From Vandiemenella viatica (taxonomy: Eukaryota > Arthropoda > Insecta > Orthoptera > Morabidae), in assembly GCA_031002005.1 (NCBI GenBank), contig CM061920.1, forward strand, positions 44,432,610-44,496,609: 64,000 nucleotides of DNA, written 5' to 3'. Each line of letters starts with the position of its first letter. Positions within the stretch are counted from its first letter, which is position 1. A program made the translations under genes and the position numbers. This document shows positions 54,235 through 64,000 of the stretch, in pieces. The notes under the pieces were generated by a model, which was not told the DNA's origin, ran no database searches, and was given only the letters and a program-made list of their open reading frames with translations.

Positions 54235-57200
54235 ACAAAAAAAGAATAGCGAAATGAACCACCACTTACCTTAGGTGATGGTTTCATGGGGTGAACACAT
54301 AAAAAAAACACAAGAATAGGAAAAACAATGAATATTTCAGGACTTGGCCCTTCGTCAACAGGAGAAGATCACGGAGGGAGAGTGGTGCACGATATGGTCT
54401 CACAGAATGACCGTTAGTCAGGAACATGGTGGGAGCAAATTCAAACAGAGGACAGAGAGAGGGGGACAGTAAATTGGATCTAGCACATGAGCAATGCAAA
54501 ATATTGCAAGAAGTACAGAATAATACTTTAAAATGTTCATAAAATAAATTTGAGAAAGTAAAAGTAAATAAGAAAACAGAATAATCAAAAAATAAAATAA
54601 AAAATTAACAAATATAAAAGTAATAGTAAAAAAGAGAATCTATGCAGATACACATCACCTCTGGTATGTGGTGGTTCAATATAGACAGTGGGCATGGAGG
54701 CAAGGAAAGGATAGAGGGAAAGAAAATTACTACCTGGGTATTATCTCAAATTGAGACCAGGAGGTTGTCTTGTGCCTAGTTTTTATTGGTAGGCAAGCTC
54801 CCACCTTCTGAATTCAGAGGAGCTGCTGTTGTTTGGGAGAACTCTAATAGCAAAGACCATGAAACAAGAATTAAAATTATTGGTGTCATGGGAGATGGCA
54901 TGGATGGCTACTGGATGTTTTGGATTCCCAGTGAAAACTGACTGTCGGTAGCCATTCATTCTTATGGCTAATGTATTGCTAGTCAAACCTATATAGGAAG
55001 CCAAGCAGTCTTTACAGGTCGGCTGGTATATCACATTAGAGGTTTCACTGGTGGCGTGTCCTATGATAGGAAAGCTCTCACCAGTGATAGGGTCAGTGAA
55101 AGTGTTGGAGGCATGGCGTATGTCGCACATCTTGCAGCGGGGTCTATTGCATGGGAAAGTTCCTTGGGGCTGTCTGATGGGGCGAGGAATACTGTGTTTG
55201 TGGACTAGGAGTTGGCTGAGGTTGGGAGGTCTGCTGAAACAAGTTCTGGGAGGGCCAAGGAGGAGTTTTGGAAGAATGGATCTCATTTCTGGGCAGGTTA
55301 GTAGGAAATCATAACCCTGCCAAAGGATTCTGTTGATGGATTCAAGGCCAGGTAAATACTGTGTAAACAGGACTGGACTTCGTTTGGTTTCTGGGGATTT
55401 GGAGTAGTCAATAGGTTGAGCATGTTGCATTGTGGCTCGTGAAAGTTACTTGTGAACCGAAGCTGGGGGATAATTGTGGAATACCAATGCTTGTTTCAGT
55501 ACTCCATTAGGGATTTCTGGTTGGAGCATATACGACTGCCTCGAATACCAAGGCTGTAGGGGAAGGGGTGGCGATAGGAGAGGGATAGGTCCACATCCAA
55601 GAATGTGGCCTGGGTGTGGGAGTAGGTTCATGTGAAATTTAGCGAGTTATTAAAGGTATTTAAATTGTCCAGAAAATTTAGAAGGGTGTTTTCTCTGTGT
55701 GTCCAGATCATAAAAATGTCATCCATGAACCTAAGCCACAGGAGGGGTTTGAGGGGGACATTCTCCAAAAACAGCTGTTCCAGGTGGCATGAAGAAGGAG
55801 CCAAGCGAGTGCCCATGGCATTGCCACGGATTTGGTGGTAGATATTGACTTTAAAGGAGAAATAGTTGTTGTTGAGTATCAGCTCAACCAACGAGGTGAG
55901 GAAAGATGTGCTGGAATGGCTGTTTGGAGGGCACTTATCCAGAAAATGTGCCATGGCAATGTGTATGTACAGTGATGTGACATCAATGGTTACCAGGATT
56001 GAGTTGGAAGGAAGTGGTGTGGGCATAGTGGATAGACTGAAAAGGAAGTGTTGTGTGTCCTTGATGTGGGAGGGGAGCTGAGAGACTGTAGGTACTGGTC
56101 CACCAATGCAGATATTCGTTCTGTAGTAGATCCATAAGCTGCAACAATGGGATGTCCCGAATTGCCAGGCTTATGGATTCTGGAAGAGGTAAAGTGTAGG
56201 CGTATGTGGATTTTGAGGAGTAAGAAGAGAGATTGACTGTGGGGTGAGACCTTGGAGGGGCCCATTGAACTGTACATATTCCAGTATTTTTTTGTTGACT
56301 GCTGGTGTGGGATCTTCAGCAAGGTGGCAGTAAGTGTTAGCATCTGATAATTGACGAAGGGCTTCAGCCACACAGTCACTACGATTCATCACTACTATGG
56401 TTGAGCCCTTGTCCGCAGGTAGAATGATAAGGTCTGGGTTAGTTGAGAGTTGTTTTCTGGCATGAGTTTCAGCTGGGACGAGATTGCTGGTATTCATCAA
56501 GGACTTCAGAAAACTGGGAGAAGCCAAACTGGTGGATAAGAATTCCTCAAAAATTTGTATGGGATGGTTCTGGGGAAGAGGAGGTGGGTTAAGAGTGGAT
56601 AGTGGTTTGAATTTTTGGAGACTGGGTTCCAGGTAGTCTTGAAGCCCAGATTCACTGACATGAGTGGCAAAGTGGTACCGCCAGCGGAGTGTTCGGCAGA
56701 ATGAAAGAGAGTTACAGAAAAGGTTGGCATTGTCAAATGTAGGTGTAGGAGAAAAGGTAAGGCCTTTGGAGAGTATGGGGAGTTGGGGTTCAGATAGTGA
56801 CGAAGAGGGCAGGTTCACGACTGACAGTTTAGGTTTGGAAGCATGGCTGGAGTGCAGACAGCGAGGTGTGGGTTTCAAAGGAGGAGGTCGAAGTATGTTG
56901 AGCAGTTGGGCAATGGACGGTTTTGAGGAAATCAAGGGAGGCTGCAGTTTTGATTGGTGGATAAGTGGCTGGCAAGGAAGAGACTGTCCCACTGCAAGAT
57001 GGGACTTCAATAATGTGGACAACTTGTGCAGATGGTTCTGGGCATGCCTACTACTAGAATTCACTGATTGTTGTAGAATCTGATTTATAAGTGGTATTTC
57101 TTGCGGGGTTGAGTGCAGGAGTATTTTGTAAAGGAATATGAGATGTCTGAAATGTTGGTTAGCCAGATTGGTGTACTCTTGCAGGACAAGGTGGGTGTGG

Positions 57201-57390
57201 GCCAAAGATTGTTTGTAGCGGAAGGCATGTAGGGCTGGGTGAATTTGTGGGGGGAAAGAAGAGACATGATTTTAGGTAAAGGATATGAGACTGTAGTAGT
57301 TTGGCTAACTGGAAGACATGGTATCTGTAGGAGGACAAGTATTTATCAATAGTTGCCCTGTAAGGGAATGTTGGTGAAGACATTTTTTAT
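54235..57390 (-). mobile_element. Penelope-like element, nearly full length
   Basis: The longest PLE here, about 3.15 kb, minus strand: start codon near 57383, N-terminal region, RT, zinc-binding linker and GIY-YIG nuclease, then a 3' tail with AAATGAACCACCACTTACCT at the end (54.25 kb). Its tail matches 51.04-51.48 kb. A different PLE terminus of opposite direction lies beyond its 5' end (57.42-57.78 kb). Confidence 0.85.
54783..57383 (-). pseudogene. PLE polyprotein (RT plus GIY-YIG endonuclease), frameshifted
   Basis: ATG at 57383 (MSSPTFPYRATIDKYLSSY). The N-terminal part contains NPDLIILPADKGSTIVVMNR and LRQLSDANTYCHL. The RT has LTPQNPHTPTLYL, RIHKPGNSGHPIVAAYG, ERISALVDQYL, HQIRGNAMGTRLAPS and RFMDDIFMIW, where the usual Tyr of YxDD is Phe. 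The linker CNRPRCKMCDIRHAS may bind zinc. The nuclease has SYIGLTSNTLAIRMNGYRQS, PVAIHAISHDTNN and EFRRWELAYQ. At least five frameshifts (near 57240, 56200, 56020, 55630, 55440) inactivate it. Full-length PLE proteins are of comparable size, about 850 residues. Confidence 0.88.
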
Positions 57391-57419
57391 TTTATATGTA
57401 TATATATTTCTACCATCAT

Positions 57420-57780
57420 TTATTTACCCCTATTACTGATCCAAATAAAAATAAAATTGTAATTTTTTTAAATAACGTTTTCAAAAATAATTTTTACACA
57501 GGCACCGCAGAGATTATTTTGTTCCACTTCTATGACTGTTCAACTTTATCCCCTCAGCCCCGGCACTTCCACCCCCACCCCGTATTTCCGCCTTTGTTTC
57601 ATTCAAGTGACGGGTCGGGTTGTGATCACATCTTTTCTCCCCGCCATACGTCTCGCCTCTCATATAAATAAGGTTTCTCAACAAAATATGGTGCAATTTG
57701 TTTGTTTTTTTACATGTTCATCTCGCCCTCCTGCCTTCATCTGTGGTGAGTGACGGTTATGTTTCCCTATCTTATTTTTA
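57420..57780 (+). repeat. PLE-type terminal sequence, opposite orientation
   Basis: CTGCCTTCATCTGTGGTGAG and TATGTTTCCCTATCTTATTT match in order the end of the PLE arm at 37.17-37.24 kb. It stands beside the 5' end of the near-complete PLE, in inverted orientation. Confidence 0.55.
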
Positions 57781-57949
57781 GTGCCCAATGGCAGTTTCTT
57801 TGTTTCCATTATCCATATAGTACCAGGAAATAGTCCTATTAATCCTGTCAGTGGTGCTTCTTTTCTTAAAATATCTTGCGGTTTCATCATCAGTAGTTGT
57901 GGACAGTCTAGTTTGTGTTCACTCAAGGGACTGGCATTAGAGCAGTAAT

Positions 57950-58430
57950 CAGCTGCGTGGGCAGCTGCACTACCACTGTCAGTTGACTGCTGGAACCAGT
58001 GTGGCATTGGTTTGCAGGTCTGCTTCCTTGTTAGCTGGCCGGTTGTCGACTAGTCCCAGGCACATATGATGCTTGATCATGGTGGCGCATAGCGTGCCGC
58101 GGATGCGCCTTGTGCGCTCTTGTGGCCGCCCACCTGTTTTTTTTGGAGAGGCTGGTATGAGCTGTTCCCCTGATTGGCACGCTTGGGTGCCGTTGCTGCC
58201 TGCATTTTTGGGCAATACTTCGCCCAAAGTTGTTTTCTGGTCTTGCACCCAGAAAAACAAACACCATGCCTTGCGCCACAGTTGCAGCAGACGGCCTCAT
58301 TTTTGGGCATGGTGCAGTCAGTGGCTTTGTGGTCATCCCCACATCTGACACACCTCCGCTTGTTGATGCAGTTGTGCACTTGGTACCCATGTAATTGACA
58401 GTTGAAACACTACTTAAGCTTGGCTGAAGG
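57950..58430 (-). pseudogene. Non-LTR retrotransposon ORF1 (gag-like) with zinc knuckles
   Basis: On the complement, three cysteine clusters follow each other: CFNCQLHGYQVHNC (the CCHC His replaced by Tyr), CVRCGDDHKATDC and CCNCGARHGVCFSGC. This triple CCHC arrangement ends the ORF1 of Jockey/I-type LINEs, an RNA-binding nucleic acid chaperone. A basic Lys/Gln-rich tail (TRKQLWAKYCPKMQ) follows. The upstream part is broken and no attached ORF2 is visible, so it is an orphan piece. Confidence 0.8.
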
Positions 58431-58810
58431 AGCCAAGCAAGCCACCTCCTCGTATAGCGGTAGCTCAAGGTTGCGCAACTAAGCAGTTTTGAGCACAAAG
58501 CCCATCCTAATTTCTTTATCAATCTAGCTGAAAATTATATTTGTTGTAGCTACCAATCTAAATGTCAAATTAGTTTACTACCAATTTTGCCCTAGGTGCT
58601 ATGGCTTTCTTGTTAAAAAAAAAAAAAAAAATAAAAATATCGAGAAGTAAAACCTGAAATTTGTTCAAAATCCTACTTTCATTTGAATACTATTTCATTG
58701 CTGTAACTAGCCAAACTCGGCACACTTTTTGATCCATGAACTCAGCTAAACACTCTTATTCCATCTAAAAACTATTTTATTTTCCATCTACAGACTCTAA
58801 CACTCTGCAC
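58431..58810. other. No recognisable gene
   Basis: AT-rich spacer with an A-run (58615-58630) between the orphan ORF1 fragment and the next hAT element. Confidence 0.5.
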
Positions 58811-58818
58811 AATGGGCA

Positions 58819-61608
58819 TAGGGTTACCAGATGTCCTCTTTTACCCGGACATGTCCTCTTTTTTGGACCGTAAAAATGGTCCGGGCGGGTTTTGAGAAAA
58901 ATAAAGGAATGTCCTCTTTTTTTAGTTCCGTTTTACTACTGCCTGAACTTGAAAGTGTGGGAATAAAACTCTCCCATCTGTCAAAATGGTAAACCCTAAA
59001 GAATTTAACCTTTATGCCAACAATGTGATATTTTATCTACACTTTTCCTTTTTCTGTCTCGGCACTGTGTCAAAATATAGTTACGATTTCTGAGCAATAG
59101 GTGGCGAGGCAATTATCGTGAAATACGAGCTGCGGGGCGGCCGGTGAAGAACATTATGTACGCAAAAATGCAAAGTACTTCGGTAGTCAGCTCGGCTTCT
59201 AGAATCATTGTTTTCAACTGCTTTACTGTTAGTTGCATTTTGGTTGTTGTGAAGTGAAGCAGTTTTACTGTTCAAGTGAAATCATGCCAAAACGCAAATG
59301 TGTCTTCAGTGACGAAATTACAAAAACGATTTCCTGACTTCAGACCGGGAAGAATTAGCTCCGAGGCAGAATGTCTTATCTGCCCATCAGGAACATTTGT
59401 TTCAGTTGCTAATAAAGGTAAGATTTATAACCATGGAACCGATTTTACGTAAATATCGTATGACACTGGAAATTTGCGTGTAATAGCTCAGATTTTCTTA
59501 CACTGAATAACGTATAACACGCACAATTATTAATTTGCAGGGGGGCTAGACCTAGAAGCTCACAAAAACACTGAAAAACACAAAACGCGGATACGTACTG
59601 CAGCATCTTCATCCAAAGTTGACGATTTTTTTGCAAAAAAGGATTCCAAAATTAATGATCTGGTCCACTGCAGCTGAAGGCACCCTATCTTTTCACACAG
59701 TCAAGCATCATCAAAGTTTTAAATCAATGGACTGTACTGGAAAACTGCAGAAAGTGTTATTTACAGACTCAAATATAGCGAAACAAATGTCATGTGCTCG
59801 CACTAAAACAGAAGCCATTATTAATTCTGTATTGTCACCTCATTCTGTTAATGCTTCTATTGACGCTTTGGAGTGTATTTCATGTTTTGGTGTTGCAACA
59901 GACGGCAGTAACCATGGTTCTGTGAAACTGTTTCCAATTCTAATTCAATACTATGACTTTAAATCTGGGGGAATTCAAAGAAAAGTGATAGAACTTAAAA
60001 GTAGTCCAAATGAAAAATCTGAAACGATTGCATCTTACACTATGTGATACTCTTAGAAGTAGAGGTATTAATAATAAATGTGTTGCTTTTTCTGGGGACA
60101 ATACAAATTTTGGTGGGATTAGTGGACTTGGTAAGAGGTTGGGAAATAATGTTTTCGCCCATCTGAAAAACAATTTAAATGATAGATTAGTAGGATTAGG
60201 CTGCCCTGCTCATGTTTTACATAACTGCATTCAACATGGTATTGATGCAGGACTCACATTAGATGTTGATTCCATAATATTAAAAATATTTAATTATTTT
60301 TCTGTGTACACAGTACGTACTGAAAGTCTTAAGGGCTTTTGTGATTTTGTAAATGTACAATATAGGGAAATATTGTGTCATTCTAAGAGTAGATGGCTGT
60401 CCCTTTTTCCTTGCGTTACGAGACTAATTGAGATGTATCCAGCACTGAAATCATATTTCAGTTCTCAGGGTGAAATTCCAATTCTGATTAAAATGTTTTT
60501 CCAAAATGAGCTTAGTGAAGCACGATTATGGTTTGTTCATTCTCTTATGTCATTATTTCAACATAATATTTTGGCCCTAGAAAAAGAGAAAAATTCACTG
60601 GTAGAAATAATACATATTCTTGAGGGTGTGTTGAATGCTCTTCAGGAAGAAATTCCAGAATTTCAAATCTTTAAAACTAAAAGAAATTTTGAGAAAAAAA
60701 ATGGGATGAAGGTTATGGTTCTAAATGTGATATGCTAGAAGGAGAAATAGCACATGTTTATGATGCAACAATTACGTATCTTAAGAAATGGTTGGTTCAG
60801 TATCAAGAGTTTTTGGTATTTAAATGGATGGGTCTGAAGAATTCTCCAAATTGGGAAGATGTGGAACAAACAATTCTGTACCTAAATGAAAAACTTAATA
60901 TTAAAATAGATGATGTAAAGTGCTTTGATCAGTTTTGCAACTTTCAGAAATTTTTGACAAAACAGGCTAACGTTAATACAGATCAGTTGTCAAATGATAT
61001 CTGGTGTAAATATTTCCGAGAGTCAAAGAGTGGTGCTTGTTTCTCAGAACTACTAAAAATTGCGGAGTTTTTCTTTGCTATTCCCAGCCACAATGCTAGT
61101 GTAGAAAGGATTTTTTCATTAGCAAACAGTCAGTGGACCAAAGATAGAAATAGACTCAGTGTTGAGTCTGTTAAGGGAATTATAAGTGTGCAATATAATT
61201 ATAAGGATTTATCTTGTGTACAGTTTTATAATTATTTGTTGGAAAATAAGAAATTACTCTCAGAAATTGGTTCATCAAACAAATATCTGAGTACTTCAGG
61301 GAATAATGATGAAGATGAGAAATGTACTAATGATGATTTTTTGTAGTTTATATTAAAATGTGCCACAAATTGTTGTAACGTTGCATGATTTAATAAAATG
61401 AAGTAATATACTACCTATTGTAGATGTTTCATTTGCAAAAAGTATAGTGAATTATGCATATCTTAAATATTTTTATTTATTAAGTGTGTAGTGATAATTT
61501 ATCTTAATGCAACATCCGTGAATGTTGAGAAACCCACAACACTTTTGCAGAATTTAGTATTAATCTAGAAATGTCATCTTTTTTGAAGACCATCATCTGG
61601 TAACCCTA
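58819..61608 (+). mobile_element. hAT transposon with long readable transposase, 8-bp duplication
   Basis: The TIRs are TAGGGTTACCAGATG and its perfect complement CATCTGGTAACCCTA. AATGGGCA is duplicated exactly at 58811-58818 and 61609-61616. The 2.79-kb interior has a plus-strand transposase with a spliced N-terminal exon. It looks like one of the youngest elements here, with perfect TIRs and only a few frameshifts. Confidence 0.93.
59284..61346 (+). pseudogene. hAT transposase with BED-like zinc finger, frameshifted
   Basis: Starts MPKRKCVFSDEITKT at 59284. A BED/U1-like finger (CLIC...HKNTEKH) is split by a 125-nt GT-AG intron (donor GTAAGA at 59416, acceptor TTTGCAG to 59540). The core has FGVATDGSNHGSVKLF (near 59890), KCVAFSGDNTNFGG and LGCPAHVLHNC. 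Further on come SRWLSLFPCVTRLIEMYPAL (RW block) and, at 61060-61190, the hAT dimerisation domain FFAIPSHNASVERIFSLANS. Frameshifts near 59330, 59670, 60045 and 60730 break it; otherwise all conserved blocks are present, about 650 residues. Confidence 0.9.
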
Positions 61609-61616
61609 AATGGGCA

Positions 61617-62049
61617 CTGATTTTTTTCTGCATCTTCTGAGCTATAAAGCTTTACTGCAACTTAAAAATTGGAGTTGCTAGATTTAAAAACGCTATTCGT
61701 AATTTCGTGCGAAACATGCTCTGGCATCATAGATTTTGTTTGTTAACCTGAAGTGTCATTCTTAATTTTAATCATATTCTACACTGTTTTACATGGAGGG
61801 AACAAAATCCATTAAAAACTAAAAAAATCCTATGTTATTCATGTGTTTACTTTTTTTTTTTTATTAAGATTGAACTTGTGTTTAATCTTATTTTTAACTC
61901 AGAAACTACTAGAAAATGATTCTAATGGTGTTTTGCTGTAGATTTCTTATGTGCTCACAACTCTTTCTAAAAAAATTGATAACATATTAGCTAAATTAAG
62001 GTTATGTGACAACCTGTCTGTGAAAAGTGTAACTATGTTTGGTGTGTGA
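61617..62049. other. No recognisable gene
   Basis: AT-rich DNA to the right of the hAT element, with no domain-bearing frames. Confidence 0.45.
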
Positions 62050-62180
62050 TAAGTGTGTATATGTAGTTTATGAGGCAGAAATTGGGGATTGTTCCAACAT
62101 TTTCCTTGGTGATTGTGGAAAACCAACTAAATCCATAACCAGGATGGCCAGTGGGCTCAGGACTCGAAGCTGACCCAGTT
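62050..62180 (-). mobile_element. tRNA-derived SINE, eroded
   Basis: The complement reads CTTCGAGTCCTGAGCC (box B), then CTGGCCATCCTGGTTATGGA, TTTAGTTGGTTTTCCACAAT and AAAATGTTGGAACAATCC. This is the same order as the 48.7-kb SINE. Confidence 0.65.
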
Positions 62181-63629
62181 GTACTTCCCTGATCCAGTGT
62201 GATGGCGCATTAATGTGCACACACACACTGGTGAGTTTACAACCCAATTGCTGCTTCAGAATAAAATGTCAAGTGATTGTGATATTATGCTGTCTTTACT
62301 TCACACGACAAAGTCAAGGAATGCATGCAGACTGCCTTACCTATTATTTCAAGGTAAGAACTATATAGGCTTTTCAGAATCAGCCAAAAGAAATTAAGCA
62401 TAACATAGGAAGTTCATTCAAGAGCTCAAAGACTAAATCGGTTGTTATATAATTGGTTTTGCTGGGGAGCTTTATATTGGAGTTCATACTGGTACTACTG
62501 TAGCCAGCAAGTTACATAATTAAGAGCGTCAAGTTAACTTTAGTTTGCTCCCTGGCCAGCCTCGACATGTGTATCCATGCCAATCAATTTAGTGGTGTAG
62601 GATACCATAAATGACAAGAAATATTTTCACCAAAGCCTTTTACACAAGTGGTAGTTGCTCCTAGTTTACCTGGATCTTGTTATTTTATACTAATTCACCT
62701 TAAAGAAAAATTGCTCCCTTCACGAGCAGATCTGCAAAAAGAAGAGAACCGCCAAATTATGTATAACTGTGGCCTCACTGTAACAGACTGACTTATTCGG
62801 TGTCAACCTGCTTCATCTATCTACCAAAATATATTCCTCAAGGGTGGGACTACCGCACTAGAGGCTAACCTCTCATTTAAGTGTGACTTCCAGGTAAAAA
62901 TCAATGGTACCTGTTAGAGTTACTTGACATATGCCACCTTGAGATGTACAAAGTGGACACTCCTCCATTGTTTGTACCTTTCCAAATTCCACTCTACTCT
63001 GACAGATTGCATTTTGCTGGTGTCAAATATTTTAAAAAGAGACAGATGTTCACAGAAAACAGGAGATCTTAACTAGTTCAGTGTTAAGTGTGTGGTGAAG
63101 TACCTGGTTGAAAACAAACAAATTAAGATAATAGAAAAAAAAATGACATGCACTTACTTCCTGTCTTGTACAGGAGAGTTGAAAAAGTATTACGACAAAT
63201 ATAGCTTACATCAAAATATCTGTATAAGCTTCATTAATTGCTTAGCTGTCTATCAAAAAGTACTGAAATTATGTTTTATACTAAAAAGGATTGGAGAAAG
63301 AAAAGTAAAAAAAAAAAAAAATGAAGGTGGCCCGGAAATTACTATGTGGGTGATACTGCAAAAAGATGTTTGTCAACATGTTATTACAGGTGATAAACTG
63401 TATACATGCCCAAAATGTATACTGTAGAAATAATTTAACACTTAAGTTACAATAACATTTAAAAGCAATCAATCATTAAACCTTCAATGACACTAGGTAT
63501 TACAAAAAATGAAATACATTATATTGTGCAATTGTTCAGCAAATCATAAAGTACGGAAGAAAAATTAGTGATGATACTGCCATAATTGCTTGCCTCTGCA
63601 CCAATGCTTGTGACTCAATGGAACTATTT
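62181..63629. other. No recognisable gene
   Basis: AT-rich DNA. If the TMEM272-like gene extends to the right, a 5' exon could lie here or beyond, but none was recognised. A 111-codon frame at 63092-63427 contains an A-run and is not convincing. Confidence 0.4.
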
Positions 63630-63960
63630 TTTATAAGAGAATTATATTTTGTTCCTTGAACATGAACAAAAATGGATAATGTTTGCTCTTATAGAGAAAA
63701 AAGAAGAAAAAAAAGTGTAGGTTACTATGGTGATAGATTAAAAAAAGAAGCTAATGGAAGTTTTGTAAGGCACAGGTCGGTTGCTAAGAATACTAGTTAT
63801 TTTGAAAAGAAGAACCTTGCATCTTCGGATACGAGATAATTCCAATGAAGTTCCTTGAGGAGAAAAATGAAGCACAGCAATAAACTTTTTAAATTGTTGA
63901 AGTATAAAGGACTGAATTCTTTATAGTTATTACTTGAACAAACCACATGGTTATGCAACA
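63630..63960 (+). repeat. Dispersed repeat copy B (empty site)
   Basis: It matches 40730-41360 without the MITE: GTGTAGGTTACTATGGTGAT here corresponds to TTTAGGTTGCTAT, MITE, GTTGCTATGGTAAT there. Further blocks AATACTAGTTATTTTGAAAA and GGACTGAATTCTTTATAGTT are shared. The family is unnamed and it continues to the window edge. Confidence 0.8.
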
Positions 63961-64000
63961 TGCTTTTGCATAATGAGGCAATATAAACATATTTCAAGTA

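Noticed and set aside
56664..57083. 139-residue plus-strand frame
   Set aside because: Antisense shadow of the PLE N-terminal region.
63092..63427. 111-residue plus-strand frame as a 5' exon of the gene
   Set aside because: Wrong strand for the gene, contains an A-run, and has no recognisable domain.

Overview
This is AT-rich, intron- and transposon-dominated nuclear DNA from an animal, most likely a large-genome insect. The tRNA-derived SINEs, the RTE-like LINE and the many Penelope-like elements recall grasshoppers, crickets or stick insects, but the clade is inference. There is no dense gene content, no rRNA and no convincing tRNA gene. The only host gene I can support is on the minus strand: four exons of a TMEM272-like membrane protein (50343-50520, 38997-39107, 38199-38321, 21470-21610). 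All are joined by phase-1 introns of about 11.2 kb, 0.7 kb and 16.6 kb. The 5' end (right) and 3' end (left) were not found and may lie outside, so most of the window is intron. Layout from left to right: a hAT MITE (2.3 kb); a LINE with RNase H carrying a second LINE fragment and a BEL/Pao element with a 5-bp target duplication (4.9-8.2 kb); Penelope-like (PLE) fragments, one split by a Harbinger-like element with a TTA duplication (8.3-13.8 kb); a hAT element with perfect 8-bp duplication (15.0-17.5 kb) whose transposase is interrupted by about 0.7 kb of bacterial-looking DNA; a PLE (18.3-19.7 kb); gene exon 4 (21.5 kb); a near full-length RTE-like LINE (23.3-26.7 kb) beside a deleted hAT; Helitrons, foldbacks and inverted PLE arms (31.9-38.1 kb); exons 3 and 2 with a 0.34-kb palindrome in the intron between them; a nest of TIR element, hAT relic, Helitron and 184/368-bp satellite (43.2-47.9 kb); exon 1 (50.4 kb); three PLE copies (51.0-57.4 kb); an orphan LINE ORF1 zinc-knuckle piece (58 kb); and a hAT (58.8-61.6 kb) whose transposase is readable apart from a few frameshifts. 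The most unusual observation is the 16.10-16.82 kb segment. It holds small AT-rich ORFs, one preceded by a Shine-Dalgarno sequence and starting like an IS3-family OrfA, one starting with a signal-peptide-like N terminus, and a terminator-like hairpin, all embedded in an insect hAT transposase. This suggests lateral transfer from an AT-rich (possibly mollicute) bacterium. Several insertions can be dated relative to one another because the window contains both filled and empty sites.
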